Shown: in pieces, positions 40,110 through 50,640 of the stretch
How the letters are laid out: every line of letters starts with the position of its first letter
How positions within the stretch are numbered: the first letter of the stretch is position 1
NCBI GenBank assembly: GCA_903813345.2
Contig: CAIIXF020000008.1
Location: 26,336,822-26,396,821, forward strand
DNA from: Owenia fusiformis
Taxonomy: Eukaryota; Annelida; Polychaeta; Sabellida; Oweniidae
Direction of reading: 5' to 3'
Length of the DNA: 60,000 nt
The notes under the pieces: generated by a model
Database searches by the model: none
What the model saw: the letters and a program-made list of their open reading frames with translations, nothing else
What the model was told of the DNA's origin: nothing
Position numbers and translations under genes: made by a program

Positions 40110-41095
40110 TCATGCTGTCAGTAGTATGGAGGTGTCTCTATGTAGTGTCCCTGTGGTAGTATGGAGGTGTCTCTCTGTAGTGTCCCTCTGGTAGTATGGA
40201 GGTGTCTCTCTGTAGTGTCCCTCTGGTAGTATGGAGGTGTCTCTCTGTAGTGTCCCTCTGGTAGTATGGAGGTGTCTCTCTGTAGTGTCCCTCTGGTAGT
40301 ATGGAGGTGTCTCTCTGTAGTGCCCCTCTGGTAGTATGGAGGTGTCTCTCTGTAGTGTATCTCTGAGGTGTCTCTGTAGTGTCCCTCTGGTAGTATGGAG
40401 GTGTGTCTGTAGTGTCCCTCTGGTAGTATGGAGGTGTCTCTCTGTAGTGTCCCTCTGGTAGTATGGAGGTGTCTCTCTGTAGTGTCCCGCTGGTAGTATG
40501 GAGGTGTCTCTCTGTAGTGTATCTCTGAGGTGTCTCTGTAGTGTCCCTCTGGTAGTATGGAGGTGTGTCTGTAGTGTCCCTCTGGTAGTATGGAGGTGTC
40601 TCTCTGTAGTGTCCCTCTGGTAGTATGGAGGTGTCTCTCTGTAGTGTCCCGCTGGTAGTATGGAGGTGTCTCTCTGTAGTGTATCTCTGAGGTGTCTCTG
40701 TAGTGTCCCTCTGGTGTATGGAGGTGTCTCTGTAGTGTCCCTCTGGTTGTATGGAGGTGTTTCTCTGTAGTGCCCCTCTGGTAGTATGGAGGTGTCTCTC
40801 TGTAGTGTCCCGCTGGTAGTATGGAGGTGTCTCTCTGTAGTGTCCCTGTGGTAGTATGGAGGTGTCTCTCTGTAGTGTCCCTCTGGTAGTATGGAGGTGT
40901 CTCTCTGTAGTGTCCCTCTGGTAGTATGGAGGTGTCTCTCTGTAGTGCCCCTCTGGTAGTATGGAGGTGTCTCTCTGTAGTGTCCCTGTGGTAGTATGGA
41001 GGTGTCTCTCTGTAGTGTCCCTCTGGTAGTATGGAGGTGTCTCTCTGTAGTGTCCCTCTGGTAGTATGGAGGTGTCTCTCTGATGTGTCTGAGGT
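40110..41095. repeat. 35-bp minisatellite, roughly 28 copies, with a 161-bp higher-order repeat
   Basis: The unit is GGTAGTATGGAGGTGTCTCT plus CTGTAGTGTCCCTCT. Variant junctions reading TGTAGTGTATCTCTGAGG recur at 40351, 40512 and 40673, exactly 161 bp apart, showing a higher-order unit. The flank to 41240 has decayed copies. The 328-codon minus-strand ORF across it is a by-product of the repeat. Confidence 0.93.
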
Positions 41096-41838
41096 ATTGT
41101 ATCCCTATGTAGCATCTGTCTCACTGTAGTGCCTCTCTGAGGCGTTTCTATTGTGTACCTTTGTAGTATCTCAATGTAATGTCTCTCTGTAGTGTCTCAC
41201 TGTTGTGTCTCTCTGAAGTGGCATTGCAGTGTCTCTGTTGTGTCCTACTAGACCATAGACGTATTTTGCCGTACTTCGACCCTACCACTCTTGGATGGAA
41301 CGCGTTAACGACGTATCAGTGATGATTGTACAGATTTTATTCAATGTACCATGAAGATACTGTACACCTTGCCTCTTTTCAATGATATGTCATTTATATA
41401 CATGGGGTCGACATAATCGTTCCTGATGCGACAATATAGGCCAAAATCGACAAGAGACCAATTTTTAGACATTCTTTCTTTGACAATAATTATTTGTAGA
41501 CCAAATCCAACAGCCTGTATTTGAATGGCGGCCATTTTGAATTGAGTGGCCATATTTGAAATTCCCTTTCGTACATACGTCCGATACCCATAAGATACCA
41601 CCATAAGAAAGGATTGGTATTGAAATGGTGAACTGAATTCAACAATTAACCAATCATTGAAAACATTCTGTAAAAACACGGTCCTTTTTGTAATTTTGAC
41701 TGATTGACAACAATTTAATGCGAAATTTTTTATATATATTTTATATAACTGTTCTTGTTAAAAAAATTTTTTAGTGCAATTGTTATTGTTCTATTTTACC
41801 AATTCTTGAGAATGAAATAAAATATCTTTCTGAAGCTT

Positions 41839-42088
41839 GTTGGAACAAAATGGCATATACAACATTTTCTTAGACCTCTCAATATTATAGTTATACAAAG
41901 GAAATTTTGGTTGATTTAACAAGAAGTATTCAAAAATTGAAAGAAAAACCCCAAAAATGGATAAAAATCAAGATAAACCTTTTATTAACAAGATGCTTTT
42001 TTAAAATCAACCAAACTTTCCTTTTTACAATTACATATACAATATTGAGAGACCTAAACACATTGTGTTTATGTCATTTTGTTCCAAC
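41839..42088. mobile_element. Foldback element with arms of about 80 bp
   Basis: GTTGGAACAAAATGGCATA at the left is inverted as CATTTTGTTCCAAC at the right. The arms continue through GACCTCTCAATATT and AAAGGAAATTTTGGTTGATT. Total 250 bp. No ORF. Confidence 0.8.
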
Positions 42089-42544
42089 GAGGTTCGGATA
42101 GATGTTTCGTTTCATTCCGAACATATGATACCAAGAACAAAAAAAGTGTCTGGTGTGTTTTCTAAAACAATGTAGAGAAAAGTATATATATTTATTTCAA
42201 ATTTCAAAAGACTACCATTAAATTGAAGATGTGTAAAATTAAGAGAAACGTATGTTCAAAAAGTTCAACATATCGATACCCATCCTTTGAAACAAATCCG
42301 CCAACCGATATTTGCGTTATCGTCCGAACAGACTGACGGATGGCTTTTCCATATTCCTCACGAACTACGATCGGTAGGATAATTAGTGATGCCATATATT
42401 GGAATATCCATCTCACATATACATTTTGCAACGGTTGACAGCTTGACGAGCGCACAAAAATCAATACAACACATTTGTACATTAACCCAAACTCACAGAC
42501 AAAATACTGTGGAATGTTTAAAGTGACTCAACCTCTAACCTCTG

Positions 42545-42985
42545 GGTGGCCGAGTGGTCTAGGCGACTTGAGGTCGTGAGTTCGGGACGTGTGAGCTCCT
42601 TGTGTTTATTCGTCTACGATTCGAAATTTTAAGATTTGAAATTCAAAAAATGGCTGTCTTGAGAAAAATTCAATGTTGCTCTACCAGGTCTATCATTGAC
42701 CAGAAATTAAACGTACTGGGCAAGCTAATTCGAGATTCATGAAATAACTAACTTTGTTGTTCGCTGGTATTCGCGCCAGGTTGAAGAGAGCACTCCCGTA
42801 CGATTAGAAAAGTTTGTATCGAATGATTTGAATTTTCAGGACCTGCTATAGTATCTAAACGAGGCATATCTAAGTGCTCTCGATATTCGAGCAAATGTAT
42901 ACAGAGGACGAAGCCCCCATTACCAGCGTGTACTCATATTATGGTTCTGTGGCCCTTGAGTCGCAGCAATAAATGAAATGAATAT
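42545..42985 (+). mobile_element. Probable second SINE with tRNA-Leu-like head
   Basis: GGTGGCCGAGTGGTCTAGG is an A-box-bearing tRNA-Leu/Ser-like start. The B box (GAGTTCGGGAC) is degenerate. The sequence runs to an AATAAATGAAATGAAT tail. It could equally be a tRNA pseudogene fused to unrelated DNA. Confidence 0.45.
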
Positions 42986-43204
42986 AAACGTAAATGTTAA
43001 ATGAATAATTTTGCAATACCACAGTGGCGGATATGACGGTCGATTTTTCATTGACTTCTCACCTAAATACCCATATGGTCTTTTATTTTGCTAGTTCGCA
43101 CCGTGATCTATAACAAATTAATAAACCGCTCATATGACGCATCAATGATTTTGACAAACTGTCGTTTCGAATCCCAACATAGCAACCTGGTCTAGAATTT
43201 TGGC

Positions 43205-43495
43205 TAAATTAGGTGTCATATACTTTATCATCGCTTGCATTCTATCTGTGTGATGGCTAAATTAGGTGTCATATATTTAATCATAGCTTGCGTTCAATTT
43301 TTCTGACGGCAAAATTAGGTGTCATATATTTTATCATAGCTTGCGTTCAATCTTACTGGTGGCTAGATTATGTGTCATATATTTTATCATACCTGTAGCT
43401 TGCGTTCAATCTTACTGGTGGCTAAATTAGGTGTCATATTTTTATCATAAACTGTGTTCAATCTTGCTGACGGCTAAATTAGGTGTCATATATTT
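43205..43495 (+). repeat. 52-bp tandem array, left part
   Basis: Units read GGCTAAATTAGGTGTCATAT followed by ATTTTATCATAGCTTGCGTT and CAATCTTACTGA. The array is broken by composite element 4 and resumes at 44812. Confidence 0.88.
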
Positions 43496-44780
43496 ATCCC
43501 ATCGAACGAAGTTCAGAGGGATATAGGGAACGCCTCCATCCGTCCGTCCGTCCGTCCGGGCAATAACTAAAATACCGTTGGCCCGATTTTGTACACATAT
43601 ACCCAATGGGGGTAGAATTGCTGCTCGAAATTTGATTTTCAAAATGTAAAAGGTTATATAGAACATTGATTAAGCTAGAAATGCAAATGTAGAAAAAATA
43701 CATGGCAGCCATCTTGAAAAATGGCTGCCTTTGCACGTCATTTTACGATTTTTGCTGTAACTGGAAAAGTAGTGGAGCGATTTTGTTTATATTTGGTATG
43801 TGAATACTTTAAGCATGGCACACTGTCTAATGACATTTTTGGTAGTAGGCGGCCGTTTTGAAAAATGGCCACCATTTTTACGTGTGTTGTTTAACATTTT
43901 TTACTGTAACTCAAAAACTAGTGGAGCGATTTTGTTCATATTTGGTATGTGAATACTTTAAGCGTGGCACAATGTCTAATGACATTTTGGGTAGTAGGCG
44001 GCCATTTTGAAAAATGGCCACCATTTTTACGTGTGTTATTTAACATTTTTTACTGTCACTCAAAAAGTAATGGAGCGATTTTGTTCATATTTGATATATG
44101 AATACTTTACACATGGCACAATGCCATTAGGTAACAGCCGGGCATTTTGAAAAATGGCCGCCATTTTCACTTGTGCTATTTTTCTTTTTTTTACTATAAC
44201 TCAAAAAGTAGTAGAGCGATTTTATTCATATTTTATATGTGAATACTATAAGCATGGCATACTGTCTAATGACACTTTGGGTAGTAGGCGGCCATTTTAA
44301 AAAATGGCTGTCATTTTTACATTTTCTACTATAACTCGAAAAGTATTGGAGCGATTTTGTTCATATTTGATATGTGAATACTTTAAGCATGGCACATTGT
44401 CTAACTTTGGGGAGTAGTCGGCCATTTTGAAAAATGGTCACTATTTTTATGTGTGTTATTTTACATTTTTATTATAACGCAAAAAGTAATGGAGCGATTT
44501 TGTTCATACTTGATATGTAATTACTTGTAGGGATTGCATACTGTCTTATGACATTTTGGGTAGTAGGCGGCCATTTCAAAAAATGGCCACCATTTACATG
44601 TACGTGTGTGCGATTTTTAAAATTTTTATATGTCGCTACTTAAAGCATATTACTTCTTCTGATGACAACTTGGCTATTGAACACCCATTTTGAAAATGGT
44701 GGCCTTTCTTATGTGTGTTATTTTATGATATTTGCTATATTTCGTTTGTAAAAATGCCAGCCATTTCTGTTCGATGGGAT
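43496..44780. mobile_element. Composite repeat element 4
   Basis: Ends ATCCCATCGAAC and GTTCGATGGGAT form a 12-bp inverted pair. A CCGTCCGTCCGTCCGTCC run lies at 43540-43558. Six or seven core units of about 135-150 bp follow, each with GGAGCGATTTTGTTCATA, GGCACAATGTCTAATGACAT and GCGGCCATTTTGAAAAATGG. It interrupts a 52-bp tandem array. Confidence 0.65.
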
Positions 44781-44811
44781 TCGCTACGCTTTGGCGTTGC
44801 CGTTGTTCTGG

Positions 44812-45605
44812 TTTATCATAGCTTGCATTCAATCTTATTGATGGCTAAATTAGGTGTCATATATTTTCAATCAATCTGACGGCTAAATTAGGTGTCATGT
44901 GTTTTATTATAGCTTGCGTTTAAAGGCAGAATCTGATCTATAGGGGGTGACAAAGTTACAAGCAGCATGTATAATTGACCTACCAATCTATTCCTTACAA
45001 TATCGAATACAATATCTCCCGAAAGATTCGCAATACGTTATAAATTGGTAAAGTTATTAATGATTCAAAGTGCAAAAATGAGTGAAAATGTTTAAATTCT
45101 CCCAAATAATAAGAATGGCAACCATTCTTATAGAAAAGGAATACATAATTGTAAAAATTTTCCTGGAATAAAGTATGCACTTTTGTGATTTTTTGAAAAT
45201 AGACAGGACAAGGAATGACATGAGCAAGAAATATTCTAAAATTGAAACAATTTTTTGTTTAGCCTGCTCGCTATATCTGATTCTCTCTTTAATCTTAATC
45301 TTGCCGACGGCTAAATTAGGTGTCATCTATTTTATCATAGCTTGCGTTCAATCTTATTGATGGCTAAATTAGGTATCACATATATTATTATAGCTTGCGT
45401 TTAATCTTGCCGACGGCTAAACTAGGTGTCATATAGTTTGCCATAGCTTGTGTTCAATCTTAATGATCGCTAAATTAGGTTTCATATATTTTATCATTGC
45501 TTGCGTTCAATCTTGGCATGGATGGCTAGATAAAGTTTCATTTATTTTATCAGAGCTTGCGTTCAATCTTACTGATGGCTAAAATAAGTGTCATCTATAT
45601 TTTAG
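44812..45605 (+). repeat. 52-bp tandem array, right parts, with a second interruption
   Basis: The same units as at 43205 continue at 44812-44925 and 45290-45605. The DNA between (44926-45290) is unrelated to the array and shares a stretch with 1085-1155 (GACATGAGCAAGAAATATTC versus GATATGAGCCAAAAATATCT). Confidence 0.8.
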
Positions 45606-46100
45606 GGTTGATATGGCTGATTATTTGCTAAAAACAAAACACCTTTGTTTGAACAAATTAATCAAATTCAACATTTTCTACTTTACTTCTTATCAATGTA
45701 TTCTTATTAACAGACAAAAACTCCAGACTTTACTGTACAAAAATATTTATAAGTATTTTGGAATGAATTTACACATACACTGTCACATTTTAAGCCTCTT
45801 GATTGCTATAAAGGTATTGGTGGGGGCAAATGATACAGATAGATGTTCATACATACACTGTATACAGAAAGCAAATTTTACATAGCACGAATTGATGATT
45901 TATTAATTTAACAAAAATTATCTAAAATATTGTACTCCATGCCTCTTTTGATAAGGATATAATATAACCTAAGTTCAGGAGGCTTAAAAGTTGATTTCGT
46001 TCAGAGCATTTCCGACGGAATGTGAATAACCTCAGTCTTCCTCCTAATGATCACTGAAAATAATATTATATATGATTTCCTTATTGATGTAGTGGTTATC

Positions 46101-46191
46101 CAAGATCACTATTAATTGCAAGATCACTATTAATTGCAAAGATCACTATTAATTGCAAGATCACTATTAATTGCAAGATCACTATTAATTG
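46101..46191. repeat. 18-bp tandem repeat, five copies
   Basis: The unit AGATCACTATTAATTGCA lies about 50 bp past the neuropeptide stop codon on the minus strand, so it probably falls in the 3' UTR. Confidence 0.9.
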
Positions 46192-46241
46192 ATTTAATTT
46201 TAGGCAACATGATGTAGATCAGGACTAGTTCTCTATGCTGT

Positions 46242-46435
46242 CTATTCGAAACCACTTTTGATTATTTTCCCGAAGATGTATTGTACTTCATTCCAGGATC
46301 CAAGTGGCATGCTGACGAGTTGTTGGACCGCCTTTTTGTCGCCATCGCCAATTGCTTTCAAAGCCTTCTTCAATATCGTGGCTTGCTTGCTAGACATCGC
46401 GAGGCGACGTTTGAATTCAGACACATTCTCGCTCA
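46242..46435 (-). CDS. Neuropeptide precursor exon 4 (C-terminal region and stop)
   Basis: 194 nt from the TTTTCAG acceptor to a TAG stop. It encodes SENVSEFKRRLAMSSKQATI and continues to IIKSGFE. The closing basic-amphipathic helix with a terminal SGF(E) resembles prohormone-4 C-termini. Confidence 0.85.
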
Positions 46436-49400
46436 CTGAAAAATATAATATTAAATACTTGACAAAATGGAAGGGAGTTTGTGAATTTATTAACAGTATA
46501 CGTATATTTATAGATCATATATTAAGTTTTTAAATGTCTGCGTCCATGTACGTAGTTGCTTGAGGTTGTTCGAGAGACGCGTGTGCGGATCTTCACTAAC
46601 CTCGCGAATGGAGATAATCTCCTTTCGGGGTACCATTTCAGGAAGTATTATCGCTGAATGAGTTATAATAATATATAACGTGCGTTTATTCTTTGTAATT
46701 CAAAATGGATAATCACACATTAAACATACCATCGGAAAGCTACTGCTTATCTTGATATCATTCATTTGACCTTTTGTACCGACAAATAAACAATAACGTA
46801 TAATAATACTTTGAAAAGATGATGAAGAATTCTCGCAGACTGACGATTTTGTGTCTGTTTCTTTTGTTATCAGTAAAATAGGTAACACAATGGGCAATAC
46901 ATTTAGCACATCGTTGAGAAGCTAATATTGTCATTTTTACCTAATTTACCAAATTGATATTTTGAAGAACTGGAAATAAATCATTTTCGATCAACCTCTG
47001 AGGAATAGCGTAGGCTCACTTGCCACTGAAAACGGTATAATTCTGTAAATGCTGGACATAAGTGGATACACTCAGAAGTTGGCTGAAGACGGTCAAGTTA
47101 CACGTAAAATTGAATGATAGTCGCTCATAAGACATATTACAATTTCTCGGCAACACGATGAATAAATGTACAAACGGATATTTCTTCATTTCTCTGCGGC
47201 ATCTGACAATATCTTCCCTGTTCTGTGTACATGAATTTCTGTTTATAATCGGACCATGTAATTTCAAACTTAACCTTCGCATTTGGACAGACATTGTCAG
47301 CCCTGAATGCCCAAAAGAACACAAAAAACACGCCGAGAAACATAGTGGGGACACATACCAACTTTTTCCACCATGTGTATTATAAAGCTGTTATTTTTAA
47401 CAACCGCTGTTATTCGTTCTGCAACATAAAACGAAAATCCGAAACGCGTATTTTTCATCGAATTTGGCTGTGCGAAATAAGGCTCATAGTTCATTTGGCC
47501 GTCGCGAGTGCCAGTTCATGATCGCTACGGTTCTAGCCCGTCATCCAGTCTACTAGTCTATGGAAAAAACTCCAATGACCCAAATCAATGTCAATGATAT
47601 ACTTGCAATTAAACAATAAATATCAATTCCAACATGGAGCGAACATTTCCTTACATCATGTTACATATCACTGGGGTGAATCAGAGGGTCAGCGCAATTA
47701 TGATATTTTTAGTTTTCATCAAATGAAATCACTTTGTCGGTGCCATTTGACTTTGACAATTCGACCATACCATGCTTTTTTGACTGAGAAACTCCACATC
47801 TGATAATTTGCTTCTATATTGCGTGTGGACGCACAATCCAATGATATATTCTACCTTTTCTAGGACACTGTAACGTGAATTATTAATTTACCAATTCACC
47901 ATTCACGTTAGCGTACCCTAGGAGGTACAATATTGTCTGATCGTGGTGTCCACACATGCTAGAGAAGCTATTCCAAAGTTCATATGTCATATACAAGTCG
48001 ATATGGTTGGAATTTTAAAGCAGAATGTCCACGGCAAACGAGTTATATTTCGTGAAACCTAAAAATATCGAAATCAACATTTTACCTTCCTCCATATTGA
48101 AAGAAGGAAACAAACGGGAGGTATCTTCTCCTGATACTTACCAGTTATATATAAACGTTTCGACTATATTTGAAAATGTTTCCTACCTGCCAAACTGTGT
48201 GCGACTTTATGTAGTTTTCTAGGGCTAACGCCGAACATCTTTGGGAGAATCCATGAAGCTTCTGCATCTAAGAAGCTCTCAATATCCTCAATTGCTGGTC
48301 TCCTCGCTGAAAACCAAGTTGACAACGGGCTTAAGACATATACTTGAATTATAGTCATCGTATGAATTTAATTATGGATGAAAATGACTTTTTGCCATAA
48401 ATAATCGTTTCAGGAACAATGGGTAACACAACTACTGTACGCCATGAAACGAGTGCTAACATTTGTCCTGTTAATTCGAGGAGTAAACTTCATCACCATG
48501 AGAATATAATGAAAAACTCGTCGTGAGATAAGGACTGCAAGTTCATGTTAAATAAAGGCTCTTTACGGTATTGTATTCATGTATTTACCAAACAATCTCA
48601 AATATGTTATTGACATGTGAACAATTTGCAAAATTTGTTTTATTTGTTGCTATCTCACCCGCTGTGCAGACTTCCCTATCCTCGTCATAGCCATCCTCGC
48701 AGTCGTAGCTGTTGTCACACAGATACTCCATAGGTATGCAATGGGTGCCTTGCCCCCTACAGGGGAACGGTTTCTCTGGTTCTGGACATGGATTTCCTCC
48801 TGAAAATGAAGGTTGACTAGGAATTGGTTTTCATTTTGTGCTGTTTTATCAGTTTTCTGCTCCAAATGCTATAGTTATTTTACATGTATTATAGATATAG
48901 TTAAAACTAAAACATATTGTTGGAAAGTGTCTTCCCTTCAACTCTCGACTCGCATTCGTCTCATTCGATTCCACTTATTTGTTGTCACTGCCGAACCACA
49001 TGCGACAAGAAGATGAACTACTTTATTCAATTACAATTCTATCCCCTTGAAATACTTCGGCTACTCTACTCTAAAAGGTGTTTTTGAGAGGTGAATGTCT
49101 TCTCTCACTTCGTACAATTCATGATTTCTGAGTTTAACTTGCTTCAACTACACTATTAGAGGTGTTATCCTCTTATCCAAGTGTTGCCGTTGACATCTAT
49201 AGTCTTCTATAATGATGTGGTGGTTTGAAATAGCCACACAAGGGATATGTGCACGACAGGGTGACACTGTACTACAAGAAAAGATATTTAACCTTTTGTG
49301 ATTTTATAACATGGGCTCTATGGGGAATCTCCCCGAACTAGAAGACACATTATCCCCCCAAAAATTCAAAGTTGATAAACAACTTTCGAAACCATATTTC

Positions 49401-50170
49401 TAGATGTACTGTACTTGTAGATTTCAAATACGACATCACTGAATTTTGAATATCAATGACGCAAATCATTATATATACTCGCATCTTGTCTGTTGCAATG
49501 TGAATCAGTGTTTCAATTCCAAGATTTGCAATAAGATATTATGGGTCAAGTTGGGGGGAATTTCTTTGAAACAATACGGGAACGGGTTCAAATATTTGAT
49601 AACTTCCGTTCCTACTGGAACAAGAGTGGGCCAGAAGATGAGTTTTTGAAGAACCAGCTGGTACTTAATGTTGCATTAATAGTATTGAAATGCATGAAAA
49701 AAGTAGAATTATAAATAAAGAATTATTTTATACGGATTTCTTAATGAAAGGTCAATTTGGTGAATTACGAATCTTTCTCAAAATATCAAAATAGTCGAGT
49801 GGTACAAAATTATATTTTCTGAGGAATTTTTTGGGATCATATGCCACCATCTTGAAATAATTAACTCATTATACGAGGGACGATCAAAAAGTTCCATATA
49901 TTTCAAAATGTTTTGTTATTACTGAAATTTTCAAAGATTGTGCAACGTACAAATTCCCATTAAACCAGCAAAATATTAAGTATAACAGAAATATAGACGT
50001 AGAATTTAACGTTGTAAGAAAATCCAATTATGCTATTTACCATCAGGTTTTCTTTTTTCCATTATTCTGCTCTCGAGTCGTTGTCTAAGTAAGGAGGCTA
50101 GATCTTCGGCTAAGCAGGACGCACATATCATTGCCAATAGAACCAGCATGTATTCCCATCCTTTGGCCAT
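46242..50170 (-). CDS. Prohormone-4 / IDLSRF-like neuropeptide precursor with LDLa module (4 coding exons)
   Basis: A secreted neuropeptide precursor of 194 residues. Coding exons in transcript order are 50041-50170, 48659-48799, 48187-48306 and 46242-46435, with GT-AG introns and matching phases (585 nt). Residues 1-21 form a signal peptide, followed by a short propeptide with the dibasic pair in IMEKRKP. Residues 48-88 form an LDL-receptor class A domain with six cysteines (48, 57, 64, 71, 77, 88) and the calcium-binding DCEDGYDE motif. Then come the family hallmark RRPAIEDIESFL and a C-terminal helical region ending KIIKSGFE. The layout matches arthropod and molluscan prohormone-4/IDLSRF-like precursors, but the canonical IDLSRF sequence is not visible after the signal peptide. 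An acceptor AG at 50175-50176, just 5' of the ATG, implies an upstream non-coding exon. Confidence 0.85.
47137..47361 (-). CDS. Unrecognised small secreted-looking ORF (74 aa), nested in a neuropeptide intron
   Basis: This ORF starts with a strongly hydrophobic leader (MVCVPTMFLGVFFVFFWAF), followed by a polar segment with three cysteines (NVCPNAKVKF, GRYCQMPQ, ISVCTF). It lies in intron 3 of the neuropeptide gene on the same strand. An overlapping frame stays open to 47016 and carries two more cysteines, so a frameshift or unseen splice could extend it. I recognise no family. It could be a chance ORF or an exon of an unassembled gene. Confidence 0.25.
   Translation of the reverse strand: MVCVPTMFLGVFFVFFWAFRADNVCPNAKVKFEITWSDYKQKFMYTEQGRYCQMPQRNEEISVCTFIHRVAEKL
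47872..47912. repeat. Short hairpin TAACGTGAAT
   Basis: TAACGTGAAT and ATTCACGTTA are inverted around a roughly 20-bp AT-rich loop, inside neuropeptide intron 3. Role unknown. Confidence 0.5.
48187..48306 (-). CDS. Neuropeptide precursor exon 3 (RRP motif)
   Basis: 120 nt, phase 1 in and out, acceptor TTTTCAG and donor GTAGGA. It carries RRPAIEDIESFLDAEASWIL, then PKMFGVSPRKLHKVAHSLA. A dibasic site followed by Pro and an acidic helix is the family signature after the LDLa module. Confidence 0.88.
48659..48799 (-). CDS. Neuropeptide precursor exon 2 (LDLa domain)
   Basis: 141 nt, phase 1 in and out, acceptor TTTTCAG and donor GTGAGA. It encodes the complete six-cysteine LDLa module, from NPCPEPEKPFPC to DEDREVCTA. 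Confidence 0.92.
49871..49910 (+). mobile_element. Mariner terminal fragment in a neuropeptide intron
   Basis: TATACGAGGGACGATCAAAA followed by AGTTCC is a typical mariner terminus. Its partner end is not seen, so only a relic is supported. Confidence 0.45.
50041..50170 (-). CDS. Neuropeptide precursor exon 1 (signal peptide)
   Basis: 130 nt from the ATG (complement of 50168-50170) to a GTAAAT donor, phase 1. It encodes MAKGWEYMLVLLAMICASCL and then AEDLASLLRQRLESRIMEKR-KPD. Confidence 0.85.
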
Positions 50171-50214
50171 GTTTTCTGAAATCATACGAGTCATACACCT
50201 TACATTGCATTATC

Positions 50215-50640
50215 ACAAAGCACAAGGGGTAACATTTAAAAATAACAATCAAAAATCATATTGATTGAACGTGTTGGTGGTAAATGTTTGTATTGTTTCG
50301 CCATTTCCAATCTCCAATCTGTTTTGGGGTTCACAGTGCCGATGTAAACTGCAAATTAAGAATAATAAATTGATTAACTAATTTATATTCACAAATAAGT
50401 CAGAGAGCGCAAGTGGCAACATTTAAACAACACATAAACACTTTGCCTATAAAGCCAGCCAAAAATCATAAGATATTAATTGAATGCGTGGGTGATAAAC
50501 TTTGCACATTGTTTCGTCATTTCCAATCTGTTGTCGAGATGATGAATTACATCTCGGAGTTCACAATGCCGAAGTAAACTGCTAATTAAGAATATTAATG
50601 GATTATCCAATTTATATTCACAAATAAGTCAAAAGAACTA
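50215..50640. repeat. Tandem duplication of about 200 bp upstream of the neuropeptide start
   Basis: Two diverged copies share CAACATTTAAA, CCAAAAATCATA, TTGTTTCGTCATTTCCAATC and TTTATATTCACAAATAAGTC in order. It lies 45-470 bp upstream of the ATG on the minus strand, within the probable 5' intron or promoter region. Confidence 0.75.

Noticed and set aside
40138-41124. A 328-codon minus-strand ORF of Arg/Thr/His-rich repeats
   Set aside because: It is entirely the 35-bp minisatellite read through three frames; no signal, splice or domain evidence.
42545-42610. A functional tRNA-Leu gene
   Set aside because: The A-box half is good, but the T-arm and acceptor pairing fail by inspection.
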